Positions 34,495 to 43,900 of a stretch of 64,000 nt of DNA are shown here, in pieces. The notes under the pieces are model-generated. The model did no database searches. It saw only the letters and a list, made by a program, of their open reading frames with translations, and was not told where the DNA came from. The DNA comes from Mumia sp. Pv4-285 (GTDB lineage: Bacteria > Actinomycetota > Actinomycetes > Propionibacteriales > Nocardioidaceae), in the NCBI RefSeq assembly GCF_041320275.1, contig NZ_CP162023.1:1302001-1366000 (forward strand), read 5' to 3'. The position numbers were made by a program, and so were the translations under genes. How positions within the stretch are numbered: position 1 is the first letter of the stretch; each line of letters starts with the position of its first letter.

Positions 34495-35670
34495 GTGGCA
34501 CTAGCACCCCTCGTCGAGCCCGCCGACGAACTGACCGTCGACGAGGTTCGCCGCTACAGCCGGCACCTGATCATCCCCGACGTCGGGATGTCGGGCCAGA
34601 AGCGCCTCAAGAACGCCAAGGTCCTCGTGATCGGCGCGGGCGGTCTCGGCAGCCCGGCCCTGCTCTACCTCGCGGCCGCGGGTGTCGGCACGCTCGGCAT
34701 CATCGACTTCGACACCGTCGACGAGTCCAACCTCCAGCGTCAGGTCATCCACGGCCAGAGCGACATCGGCAAGTCCAAGGCCCTGTCGGCCAAGGAGTCG
34801 GTCGCCGAGATCAACCCGTACGTGAACGTCGTCCTCCACGAGGAGCGCCTCGACGTCGACAACGTGCTGCAGATCTTCGCCGACTACGACCTGATCCTCG
34901 ACGGCACCGACAACTTCGCGACCCGCTACCTCGTCAACGACGCGGCCGTGATCCTCGGCAAGCCGTACGTGTGGGGCTCGATCTACCGCTTCGAGGGCCA
35001 GGTGTCGGTGTTCTGGGCGCAGGAGGGCCCGCAGTACCGCGACCTCTACCCCGAGCCCCCGCCGCCGGGCATGGTCCCGTCGTGCGCCGAGGGCGGCGTG
35101 CTCGGCGTGCTGTGCGCGTCGATCGGGTCGGTCATGGTCAACGAGGCCATCAAGCTGATCACCGGCATCGGCGACCCGCTCATCGGCCGCCTGCTCGTCT
35201 TCGACGCGCTCGAGATGCGCTGGACCGAGCTCAAGATCCGCCGCGACCCCAACGGCGAGCCGCCGACGGCACTGCTCGAGGACTACGAGGCGTTCTGCGG
35301 GGTGCTCTCGGACGAGGCTGCCGACGCCGCCGCCGACTCGACGATCTCCGTCACGACGCTGGCGAGCATGCTCAAGGAGCGCGAGGAGGGCACGCGCGAC
35401 TTCGTCCTCGTCGACGTGCGCGAGCCCAACGAGTACGAGATCAACAAGATCCCGGGCTCCGTGCTCATCCCCAAGGGCGACTTCCTCGCCGGCAGTGCGC
35501 TCGAGCAGCTGCCGCAGGACAAGCAGGTCGTGCTGCAGTGCAAGTCGGGCGCCCGCTCGGCCGAGGTGCTCGCGATCGTCAAGGGTGCGGGCCTCGAGGA
35601 CGCCGTCCACGTCGGCGGCGGCGTCGTCGCGTGGGTGAACCAGATCGATCCCTCGCAGCCGTCGTACTGA
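34495..35670 (+). CDS. moeZ: Adenylyltransferase/sulfurtransferase MoeZ
   Basis: 391 residues. The N-terminal MoeB/ThiF domain has GAGGLGSPAL (48-57) for ATP and the conserved DNFATRYLVNDA segment; the C-terminal rhodanese domain (about 280-390) carries the persulfide Cys349 in LQCKSGARSAE. MoeZ adenylates and thiolates carrier proteins such as MoaD and CysO, feeding molybdopterin and cysteine/thiamine synthesis. It therefore supports the molybdenum hydroxylase in this window, as does moaE at 56 kb. GTG start with a CGAGGAGA ribosome site. Conserved position (Rv3206c). The 250 bases before it hold only the TetR promoter. Confidence 0.92.
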   Translation: MALAPLVEPADELTVDEVRRYSRHLIIPDVGMSGQKRLKNAKVLVIGAGGLGSPALLYLAAAGVGTLGIIDFDTVDESNLQRQVIHGQSDIGKSKALSAKESVAEINPYVNVVLHEERLDVDNVLQIFADYDLILDGTDNFATRYLVNDAAVILGKPYVWGSIYRFEGQVSVFWAQEGPQYRDLYPEPPPPGMVPSCAEGGVLGVLCASIGSVMVNEAIKLITGIGDPLIGRLLVFDALEMRWTELKIRRDPNGEPPTALLEDYEAFCGVLSDEAADAAADSTISVTTLASMLKEREEGTRDFVLVDVREPNEYEINKIPGSVLIPKGDFLAGSALEQLPQDKQVVLQCKSGARSAEVLAIVKGAGLEDAVHVGGGVVAWVNQIDPSQPSY

Positions 35671-35783
35671 CGCACCAGCGCTGACGCCCGGCCCCGCTCG
35701 TACGGCGGTGCCGGGCGTCGCTGCGTCCCGGCTCCGCCGCCCGGGCGCGCGGCCGCTCTCACGCCATCTGCGGCGTCCCCCAC

Positions 35784-35877
35784 CCGCGTTTGAGGTGTGA
35801 ACACCTCATAGGTCCCGATCCCACCCCGAGTTCGAGGTGGGTTGTCCCCGTTTGAGGTGTGAACACCTCAAACGGGG
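35784..35877. repeat. 94-bp palindromic element, copy 2
   Basis: Aligns without gaps to copy 1. Its right arm is a perfect hairpin (GTTTGAGGTG-TGAA-CACCTCAAAC, 35850-35873). The central stem pairs ATCCCACC (35818-35825) with GGTGGGTT (35836-35843): one G-C pair of the other copies is C-G here, a compensatory change. It lies between moeZ and the AbiEi-like gene. Confidence 0.85.
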
Positions 35878-35968
35878 GACTCGGGGAGGCTGTGTACGAG
35901 CGCCGCCCAGCGCACCGACCTGTGGATTCACGTCCGCGCAGGGAGCTCAGCTCCGTCACCGTCGAGAG

Positions 35969-36940
35969 ATGCATCCCGACGACCTGGCGGCCTTGGAAGT
36001 GCTCGCCGCCGCGCGCGGCGGCTACTTCGGTCGAGCGGATCTACGTGCCATCGGTATCGACCCCGAGGTGCTCGTCCCGCTCCGCAAGGCGAGCACGATC
36101 CGGCGCGTCCGCCACGGCGCGTACGCGTTCGCCAAGACGTACGACTCGCTCACGCCTGACGAGCAGTACGCCGTGCTCTGCCTGGCGGTCGCCGACAAGG
36201 TCGGACCCAACGCGGTCCTTTGCGGCGCGTCATCCGCGGCGGTCCAACGGCTCCCACTCGTCGGAATCGACCGTAGGTGGGTCGATGTCGTCCGCCTCGA
36301 CCAGCTCCCCGGCCGCCGACGCGCGGGCGTCGACCACCGCGTGTTCACCGTTGACGAGGCGGATCTCGTCGTGGTCGACGGGCGGATCGTGACGTCTCAG
36401 GCGCGGGCGATCTGGGAAGCGGGCGTGAAGCTGCCCCCACGCAGCTCGCTCGTGCTCATGGACCATGCGCTGCACCGCGGAGACGTCACGCGAGCCGAGC
36501 TGGAAGCGACCGGCGAGGCGTTCGCTTCGTGGAAGGGCTCGCAGGGCCCGCGCCTCGCGCTGACGCTCGCCGACGGTCGCGCCGAGTCACCGGGCGAGTC
36601 GCTGACCCGCTGGATGTTCTACGCGTTCCGGCTCCCGATGCCGGACCTCCAGCACGACGTCTTCGACGACCACGGCATGCTCGTGGGTCGATCGGACTTC
36701 GCGTGGCTCGAGCACGGAATGCTCGGTGAGTTCGACGGGAAGATCAAGTACGGCCGCGGCTTCGTTCCCGGGAAGTCGCCGGAGGACGTCGTCGCTGACG
36801 AACGCAAACGCGAGTTGAAGATGTGCGGGACGCGCCGAGGGATGCTTCGGTTCCTCTGGGGCGAGGTCTGGGCACCGACACGCGCGACGATCGCGCGGAC
36901 TCGCGACGACCTCGAGTGGGGACGCCGTCGCTTCCTTTGA
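35969..36940 (+). CDS. AbiEi-like winged-helix protein with nuclease-like C-terminus
   Basis: 323 residues. The N-terminal 60 or so residues (DDLAALEVLAAARGGYFGRA, then DLRAIGIDPEVLVPLRKAST) form the wing-helix typical of AbiEi-type antitoxin-like proteins, followed by RRVRHGAYAF. The C-terminal part has DFAWLEHGMLGEFDGKIKYG (about 239-258), an Asp-x(n)-Glu-x-Asp-x-Lys arrangement like PD-(D/E)XK nucleases or Vsr/DUF559. No partner toxin gene is adjacent. Such genes are common accessory genes in Nocardioidaceae and mycobacteria. The coding unit is bracketed by two 94-bp repeats (ending 35877 and starting 36964). ATG 35969 is chosen by homology-like start; an earlier in-frame codon lies inside the repeat. 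Confidence 0.7.
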   Translation: MHPDDLAALEVLAAARGGYFGRADLRAIGIDPEVLVPLRKASTIRRVRHGAYAFAKTYDSLTPDEQYAVLCLAVADKVGPNAVLCGASSAAVQRLPLVGIDRRWVDVVRLDQLPGRRRAGVDHRVFTVDEADLVVVDGRIVTSQARAIWEAGVKLPPRSSLVLMDHALHRGDVTRAELEATGEAFASWKGSQGPRLALTLADGRAESPGESLTRWMFYAFRLPMPDLQHDVFDDHGMLVGRSDFAWLEHGMLGEFDGKIKYGRGFVPGKSPEDVVADERKRELKMCGTRRGMLRFLWGEVWAPTRATIARTRDDLEWGRRRFL

Positions 36941-36963
36941 TCCCGCTGCCATGCCGTCGGTCG

Positions 36964-37057
36964 CCACGTTTGAGGTGCTCGCACCCGAGCCGCGAGGATG
37001 GCACCGCGAATGCGAGGTGCAATGCCCGCCCTTTAGGTGCGAACACCCCAAACGGGG
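36964..37057. repeat. 94-bp palindromic element, copy 3
   Basis: Same 94-bp length as the other copies. The ends CGTTTGAGGTGCTCGCACC and the complement of the right end differ at two of 19 positions. The central stem pairs ATGGCACC (36998-37005) with GGTGCAAT (37016-37023). It stops 21 bases before the next start codon, so it lies in or over that gene's promoter. Confidence 0.82.
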
Positions 37058-37078
37058 GGCACGTGGGAACCTGGGCGC

Positions 37079-37423
37079 GTGAGCGAGGACGACGGGCTGG
37101 ACCCGGACGCGTACGTCGAGGCCGTCCTGCGGATCGCCGAGCAGGTGCCTCCGGGGCACGTCGTGTCGTACGGCCAGGTGGCCGCCGCACTCGGCCGCGG
37201 AGGCCCGCGCCAGGTCGGACGCGTGATGGCGACGTACGGCGCGGCGGTGCCGTGGTGGCGGGTGATCCGAGCCGACGGGACGCTGGCGGAACAGCTGCGC
37301 GGCCGGGCCCGTGAGCACTACCTCGAGGAGGGCACGCCGCTGCGCAGCCGGCTCGACCAGGAGGTCCGCGTCGACATGCGCGCCGCGGCGTACGAGGTCC
37401 ACGGAACTGTCGGCCCGCTCTGA
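37079..37423 (+). CDS. Alkyltransferase-like (ATL) DNA-binding protein, MGMT family
   Basis: 114 residues, the short ATL form. The helix-turn-helix region (VVSYGQVAAALG, then RGGPRQVGRVM) is normal, but the alkyl-acceptor motif PCHRV of true methyltransferases reads PWWRV. It therefore cannot remove alkyl groups; ATL proteins bind O6-alkylguanine and pass it to nucleotide excision repair. Gene position equals Rv3204. GTG start chosen because upstream sequence is repeat DNA. The adnAB repair operon follows 13 bases later. Confidence 0.85.
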   Translation: MSEDDGLDPDAYVEAVLRIAEQVPPGHVVSYGQVAAALGRGGPRQVGRVMATYGAAVPWWRVIRADGTLAEQLRGRAREHYLEEGTPLRSRLDQEVRVDMRAAAYEVHGTVGPL

Positions 37424-37436
37424 TCGAATAGGAGCC

Positions 37437-40400
37437 ATGACCGACCACCCCGGGCCCCCGGCGTACGCGCTGGTGCCACCCCCGAGCGAGCGCGCCCCCG
37501 CACCCTCGCTCGACGCTCACCAGCAGGCCGTGGTCGACCATGCAGCCGGGCCGCTCCTCGTGCTGGCCGGTCCCGGCACGGGCAAGACCACGACGCTCGT
37601 CGAGACCGTGGTCGACCGCATCGAGCGCCACGGACTGCGCCCTGAACAGGTGCTCGTCCTCACGTTCAGCCGCAAGGCCGCCGAGGAGCTGCGCCACCGG
37701 GTGAGCGACCGGCTCGACCGCTCCGTCTCGACGCCGTTGGCGACCACGTTCCACTCGTTCTGCTACGGGCTCGTGCGGGAGTTCCAGGACCCCAAGAGCT
37801 ACTCCGAGCCGCTCCAGCTGCTGTCCGCGTCGGAGTCCGACTCGCGCATCCGCGAGCTGGTGGTCGGCGGGCTGGACGACCGTACGGTCGCGTGGCCGGC
37901 GCGGCTCGGTCCCGCCCTGCGCACGCGTGGCTTCGCCGTCGAGCTCGAGCGGCTGATGACCCGCACGCGGGCGCTCGGCCTGGACCCTGAGGACCTCGCG
38001 GCGGCCGGCGCGGAGACCGGACGCGGTGACTGGGCGGCCGCGGCGCAGTTCTTCGAGGAATACCTCGACGTGCTCGACGCCCAGAACCTCATCGACTACG
38101 CCGAGCTCGTGCACCGCGCAGGCATCGTGGCCGGCGACCCGGAGCACCAGCCGGCGCTGCGCGACCGGTTCCGGTTCGTGATCGTCGACGAGTACCAGGA
38201 CACCGACCCCGCCCAGGTCGCAATGCTGCGGGCCCTCGCCGGTGACGGGCGCGAGCTGGTCGTGGTCGGTGATCCCGACCAGTCGATCTACGCGTTCCGG
38301 GGCGCCGACGTCTCCGGCATCCTCGGCTTCTCCGACACCTTCCGTACGACGACGGGGGCACCCGCTCCGGTGGTGTCCCTGCGCCGTACGCGTCGGTTCG
38401 GCCCCCGCATCCTGGCGGCGTCGCGCGAGGTCGCTCAGCGCATCCCCCTGGGGCGCCTCGCCGTCGAGGCACGGGGGTTCCGTGACCCGGAGCCGAGCTC
38501 ACGCGCGGCCGGAGACGAGGTGTGGGTCCGCAGGTTCGCCGACCCGGCCGCGGAGGCCGAGCACATCGCGCTGATGCTGCGCCGCGCGCACCTCGAGGAA
38601 GGGGTCGGCTGGGACGACATGGCGGTGCTGGTGCGCTCGGGTACGGCGATGCCGCGGCTGCAGCGTGCGCTGCAGGCCGCGGGGGTGCCGGTCGAGATGG
38701 CGGGTGCCGAGGTGCCGTTGCGCACGGAGCCGGCCGTCGCGGCGCTGCTCGGTGCGATGCGACTCTCGGTGGCTCTCGCGGAGGGCCGCGATCCCGACCC
38801 GGAGGCGGTCGAGCGCTACCTCACCGGACCGATCGGCGACCTCGACGCTGCCGAGCTGCGGATCCTCTGCCAGGAGCTGCGCCGTCGCGACGCGTACGAC
38901 GACGAGGGCGAGCGACGACTCCCGCGCAGCTCCCGCGAGCTGCTGGTCGAGCTTGTCCGCGTGCCTCTCACGGTCGCTCCCCTTGTGGACGGCGCGACTC
39001 GTCGAGGCCGTGCGGGCGACGTCGCCCGCAGGGCGTACGCGGCTGCGGTTCTACTCGCCGACGCAGCCCGGCTGATCGCGTCGCAGACGTCACCCGAGCA
39101 GGTGCTGTGGACGATCTGGCGCGGCACGGGCTGGCAGGGGCGGCTGCTCGCCGCGATCGAGGGTGCTCGAGGTGACGTGCACGGTGGCGCTGCCGGAGCG
39201 GCGGTCGGGGGCAAGGATGCTGCCGCGGAGCTCCAGGTCACCGATGCCGACGCCGCCGCGGCCGCCCACCGCGACCTCGACGCGGTCGTCGCGCTGTTCG
39301 CCCTCGCCGCCCGGGCCGAGGAGAGCCAGCGCCGCCAGAAGGTCCCGGCCTTCCTCGACGAGGTCGCGCACCACGAGGTCCCGACCGACACCCTCGCCGA
39401 GCGCGGGCAGCGGGGTGCGGCCGTTCGTCTGCTCACCGCGCACCGTGCCAAGGGTCTCGAGTGGGACATGGTCGTGGTCGCCGGGGTCCAGGACGGCACC
39501 TGGCCCGACGTACGCCACCGCGGTTCGCTGCTGGCTGCCGAGCGGCTCAGCCCCGGTGACGGAGCCTCGGTCGCTCCTGCCCGCCTCGGCCTGCCCGCGA
39601 CGGCCGCCGAGCTGGTCGCGGAGGAGCGGCGGCTGTTCTACGTCGCCGTGACCCGCGCCCGCACCCGGCTGGTGGTCACCGCGGTGGCGAGCCCCGACCC
39701 GGACGGCGACCAGCCGTCGGCGTTCGTCGCCGACATCGAGCGGCACGCGAACAGCGCGTCGACGTTCCCCGAGCGCCGCCCTCGCCGTGGCATGTCGCTG
39801 CGCGGAGTGATCGCCGAGCTGCGCGAGCTCGCCGAGTACGGCGCGACGCCCGCTGTGCGCGACGCCGCAGCGCGACGGCTGGGCACTCTCGCGGCCACCG
39901 CCGTGCCCGCCGTGGCGCCCGCCCACCCCGACGCGTGGTGGGGTCTGCGCGAGGTCACCCGGTCCGAGCAACCCGTCCGGGCGCTCGACAAGCCGGTTCA
40001 GCTCTCCGGCAGCTCGCTCGACGCCATCAGCTCCTGCTCGTTGTCGTGGTTCCTCACCCACGAAGCCAAGGGCGAGACGGTCAGCTCGACCGCCCAGGGC
40101 TTCGGCCTGCTCGTCCACGCGCTCGCAGCCGACGTCGTACGCGGCGGGACGGCGGCCGATCCCGGCGCGCTCGACGCGGCGCTCGACGTCGTGTGGGAGC
40201 GCCTCGCCTACGCCGCGCCCTGGGTCGCTCAGCGTGAACGCGAGGAGGCCCGGTCGGCGATCGGGCGGTTCGCACAGTGGCACGCCGAGCAGGAGCAGGC
40301 CGCACGCCGTCGTCCGCTCGCGGCCGAGCTCGGTTTCGAAGTACGCCTGCGGGTGGCCGACGACGACGTGATCCTCAGGGGTTCGATGGACCGCGTCGAG

Positions 40401-40943
40401 GTCGACGTCGACGGGTTCGTCCACGTGGTCGACTTCAAGACGGGCAAGTACGCCCCGACGGGGAGCGACATCGCCGAGCACGCCCAGCTCGGCGTCTACC
40501 AGCTCGCGATCCAGCACGGCGTGGCCGACGACCTGCTGGAGCCGGCGGGTGACCCGAGCGCGGCAGCGGCAGCGGCGCTGGACACAGAAGCCGACGGCAC
40601 CGAAGCCGACGACGCCGCCGACGCCGACGCCGAGGCCGCCGCGATCGCCCGCAGCGGCGGTGCCGAGCTCGTCCAGCTGCGTCTCCAGGACTCTTCACGA
40701 CGCCCCACCTCACCCAAGGTGCAGCCGCAGGACCCGCCTCGCGACGACGCGCCGTTCTTCGCCTACGCCCTGCTCGAGGACGCCGTCCGCACCGTCCGAT
40801 CGGAGCAGTGGGTCGCGACGCCCAGCCCGAAGGCGTGCCAGTTCTGCCAGTTCGCCCGGGTGTGTCCGGCGAAGCCCGAGGGCTCGTCGGTCCTCGACGC
40901 CGTCGCGCCGACCGGGTTCACCGCGGAGGAGCAGGCCTCGTGA
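37437..40943 (+). CDS. adnA: AdnA-like helicase-nuclease subunit
   Basis: 1168 residues. UvrD-type motor: Walker A AGPGTGKTTT (Lys50), Walker B VIVDEYQDTDPAQ, GDPDQSIYAFRGAD and VTRARTRL. The C-terminal RecB/AddB-like nuclease has VVDFKTGKY (about 1000) and a four-cysteine iron-sulfur pattern (one Cys near 867 in ISSCSLSW, three in CQFCQFARVC near 1135). With AdnB it forms the actinobacterial double-strand-break resection machine. A low-complexity Ala/Asp/Glu linker (about 1040-1070) is unusual. It overlaps adnB by four bases. Confidence 0.88.
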   Translation: MTDHPGPPAYALVPPPSERAPAPSLDAHQQAVVDHAAGPLLVLAGPGTGKTTTLVETVVDRIERHGLRPEQVLVLTFSRKAAEELRHRVSDRLDRSVSTPLATTFHSFCYGLVREFQDPKSYSEPLQLLSASESDSRIRELVVGGLDDRTVAWPARLGPALRTRGFAVELERLMTRTRALGLDPEDLAAAGAETGRGDWAAAAQFFEEYLDVLDAQNLIDYAELVHRAGIVAGDPEHQPALRDRFRFVIVDEYQDTDPAQVAMLRALAGDGRELVVVGDPDQSIYAFRGADVSGILGFSDTFRTTTGAPAPVVSLRRTRRFGPRILAASREVAQRIPLGRLAVEARGFRDPEPSSRAAGDEVWVRRFADPAAEAEHIALMLRRAHLEEGVGWDDMAVLVRSGTAMPRLQRALQAAGVPVEMAGAEVPLRTEPAVAALLGAMRLSVALAEGRDPDPEAVERYLTGPIGDLDAAELRILCQELRRRDAYDDEGERRLPRSSRELLVELVRVPLTVAPLVDGATRRGRAGDVARRAYAAAVLLADAARLIASQTSPEQVLWTIWRGTGWQGRLLAAIEGARGDVHGGAAGAAVGGKDAAAELQVTDADAAAAAHRDLDAVVALFALAARAEESQRRQKVPAFLDEVAHHEVPTDTLAERGQRGAAVRLLTAHRAKGLEWDMVVVAGVQDGTWPDVRHRGSLLAAERLSPGDGASVAPARLGLPATAAELVAEERRLFYVAVTRARTRLVVTAVASPDPDGDQPSAFVADIERHANSASTFPERRPRRGMSLRGVIAELRELAEYGATPAVRDAAARRLGTLAATAVPAVAPAHPDAWWGLREVTRSEQPVRALDKPVQLSGSSLDAISSCSLSWFLTHEAKGETVSSTAQGFGLLVHALAADVVRGGTAADPGALDAALDVVWERLAYAAPWVAQREREEARSAIGRFAQWHAEQEQAARRRPLAAELGFEVRLRVADDDVILRGSMDRVEVDVDGFVHVVDFKTGKYAPTGSDIAEHAQLGVYQLAIQHGVADDLLEPAGDPSAAAAAALDTEADGTEADDAADADAEAAAIARSGGAELVQLRLQDSSRRPTSPKVQPQDPPRDDAPFFAYALLEDAVRTVRSEQWVATPSPKACQFCQFARVCPAKPEGSSVLDAVAPTGFTAEEQAS

Positions 40944-43900
40944 CCGCAACCGCCGAGGCGACCGCGACCGCCGTCGAGCTCCCGCAGCTCATCCACGACG
41001 CCGACCACCTCCGTACGGTCCTCGGCATCCCGTTCTCCGCCGAGCAGATGGCGGCGATCCAGGCGCCGACCGACCGGCCGAGCGCGATCATCGCCGGCGC
41101 CGGTTCGGGCAAGACGACGGTGATGGCCGCACGGGTGGTCTGGCTCGTCGGCCACGACGGAGTGCTGCCGGGCGCGATCCTCGGCCTCACGTTCACCAAC
41201 AAGGCTGCCTCCGAGCTCGCGCACCGCGTCCGTCAGGCGTTGGAGACGCTGGCGCGTGAGGCGGGGATGCCCGACCTGCTCGAGCGGTACGGCACGCCGA
41301 CCGTGTCCACCTACCACGCCTACGCCGGCACGCTCATCACCGAGTACGGTCTGCTGCGCGGCTTCGAGCCCGACCTGCGGGTGACGACCGACGCCTCGAG
41401 GTTCCAGCGTGCGTTCCGCGCCATTGCCTCGTACCCCGGCTCCCTCACGCACGCGAGCACGTCCTTGCCGACCGTCATCGGGGAGGTGCTGGCTCTCGAC
41501 GGTCAGATGGCCGAGCACCTCGTGACGCCCGACGAGGTGCGGGCGTTCGACGCCGAGATGCGTGTCGACGTCGAGCGAGCAACGGCCGAGATGAAGCCGG
41601 TCAAGCTCCACGGCGAGCTCGTCGAGGTCACACGGCGCCGCGACGAGCTGGTGACGCTCGTCGAGCGCTACCGTGCCGCGAAGTCCGAGGACGGGGTCGT
41701 CGACTTCTCCGACCAGATGGAGCGCGGGGCCCGCCTGGCGCTCGAGTGCGACGAGGTGTCGCGGTCGCAGCGGGAGCGGTTCTCGGTCGTTCTCCTCGAC
41801 GAGTACCAAGACACCTCCGTCGCCCAGCGCGACATGCTTCGTGGGCTGTTCTCAGGCGGGAGCGGCGACGGCCTCGGACACTGCGTGACCGCCGTGGGCG
41901 ACCCGTGCCAGGGCATCTACGGCTGGCGCGGTGCAGCGGCGAGCAACCTCACGGCGTTCCTGGACGACTTTCCGGCCGATCCTGACCGGCGCGGTGCGAG
42001 CCGTGACGACGACGCGACCCGGGGCAGCCTCTTCCACCTGCTGGTCAACCGCCGCAGCCGGGCCGAGATCCTCGAGGTCGCCAACCGGGTGGCCGCTCCG
42101 TACTACCAGGCGACCGAGGTCGTACGCCCGCTGGTGGCGGCCGACGGCACGGACGGCGGGACGGTCCGTGCCGCGTTGCACGAGTCGGTGGCCGACGAGG
42201 TCGACTGGATCGTCGACCAGGTCGCCGGAGCCCATGGCGACGGCGCGACTCCGTGGTCGGAGATCGCCGTCCTCGTTCGCACCAAGACCGAGGTCCCCAC
42301 GCTGGTCGCCGCGCTGCGCGCCGAGGGCGTCCCGGTGGAGGTCGTCGGGCTCTCTGGCCTGCTCGCGCAGCCGGAGGTGTCCGATGTCGTGTCGGTGCTG
42401 CGGGTGCTCTCCGACCAGACGGCCAACGCCGCCCTGCTCCGGCTCCTCACCGGCCCACGGTGGAGGATCGGCCCGCGCGACCTCGCACTCCTGGGCCGCC
42501 GCGCCAAGCAGCTCGTCGGGGCGATGCGCGAGGCGCCCAGCGCGTCGCTCGAGGAAGAGCTCGAGCGCTCGGTCCGCGGCACCGACCCGACCGAGATCGT
42601 GTCCCTCGCCGATGCGGTCGACAGTCCGGACGACGAAGGGCACCGCCTCCCGTACTCCGACGAGGCGCGCGTCCGCTTCGCCGAGGTCTCGCGCCTCCTG
42701 CGAGGGCTTCGTCGCCGTTCGAGCGGCTCGCCCGCCGACACCGCGCGGCTCGCGGTGGCGGCTCTCGGCATCGACGTCGAGCTCGCCGCGACGCCCGGCA
42801 CGGCGGCGCGGGTCGCTCAGGACAACGTCTCCCGGCTGCTCGACGTCGTCGCCGACGTCGTGGCGACCGACCCGTCGGCCGGACTGTCGGCGGTGCTGGC
42901 CTACCTCGACGCCGAGGAGGACTACAACGGCGGCCTCGAGGTGGCGTCGCCGAGCGACTCCGACTCGGTCAAGCTCCTGACGGTCCACACGGCCAAGGGC
43001 CTGGAGTGGGACGTCGTCCTCGTGCCGTTCCTCACCGCCGACGTGTTCCCCTCGACCCGGTCGCGACCGGCCTGGACGAAGAGCGCATCCGCGCTTCCGC
43101 ACGACCTCCGCGGCGACGGCGCCGAGCTCCCGGTGGTCGAGGAGCTGAGCAACGCCGGTCACAAGGAGTTCCAGGCGGCGATGAAGGCCGACGCGGCGAT
43201 GGAGGAGGTCCGGCTCGCCTACGTCGCGTTCACGCGCGCCCGCCGCCTGCTGATCGCGAGCGGCCATCGGTGGAGCCGGACCCGCAAGGACCCGTCCGAG
43301 CCGAGCGCCTACCTCGAGACGGTGGCGACCTGGCTGCGCAGCCGTGGCTCCGACGCCGAGCTGTGGGTCCCCGAGCCCGAGCACGATGCCGACAACCCGT
43401 TGCGGGGTCGTGCCGACGCCGTCGTCTGGCCGGTGGAGCCGCCCGAGGACGAGCTCGTACGCCGCCGCGAGGCCGCCGCGCTCGTCCGGGCGTACGCGGC
43501 GGACCCGCCGTCCGATCCGCAGCCGATGCTCATCGAGGTCGGCGACGCGGAGTCGCCGGAGGAGTCCGCGCAGCTCGCCAGGCTCGCCGAGATCGACGAG
43601 GAGGTCGAAAGACTCCTGACCGAGGCGCGCCGCACGCAGAGCGAGACGCTGGAGGTGCCGTTGCCGCCGAACCTGTCGACCACCTCCCTGATGGCGATGC
43701 GCAAGGATCCGGCAGCCTTCGCCCGCAGCCTCGCCAGGCCGCTCCCGCGTCCCCCCGCGCCCGCCGCACGGTTCGGCACGCGGTTCCACGCCTGGATCGA
43801 GGCGCACTTCGGCCAGCAGACCCTGATCGGTGACGACGAGCTCCCCGGGCTGCGTGGGCACGAGATCGCCGACGAGGTCGAGCTGGCCGAGCTGATCCGC

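Noticed and set aside
35969-36940. AbiEi-like gene considered as a complete type IV toxin-antitoxin pair
   Set aside because: No AbiEii-like nucleotidyltransferase gene is present on either side, so only a single antitoxin-like protein can be claimed.
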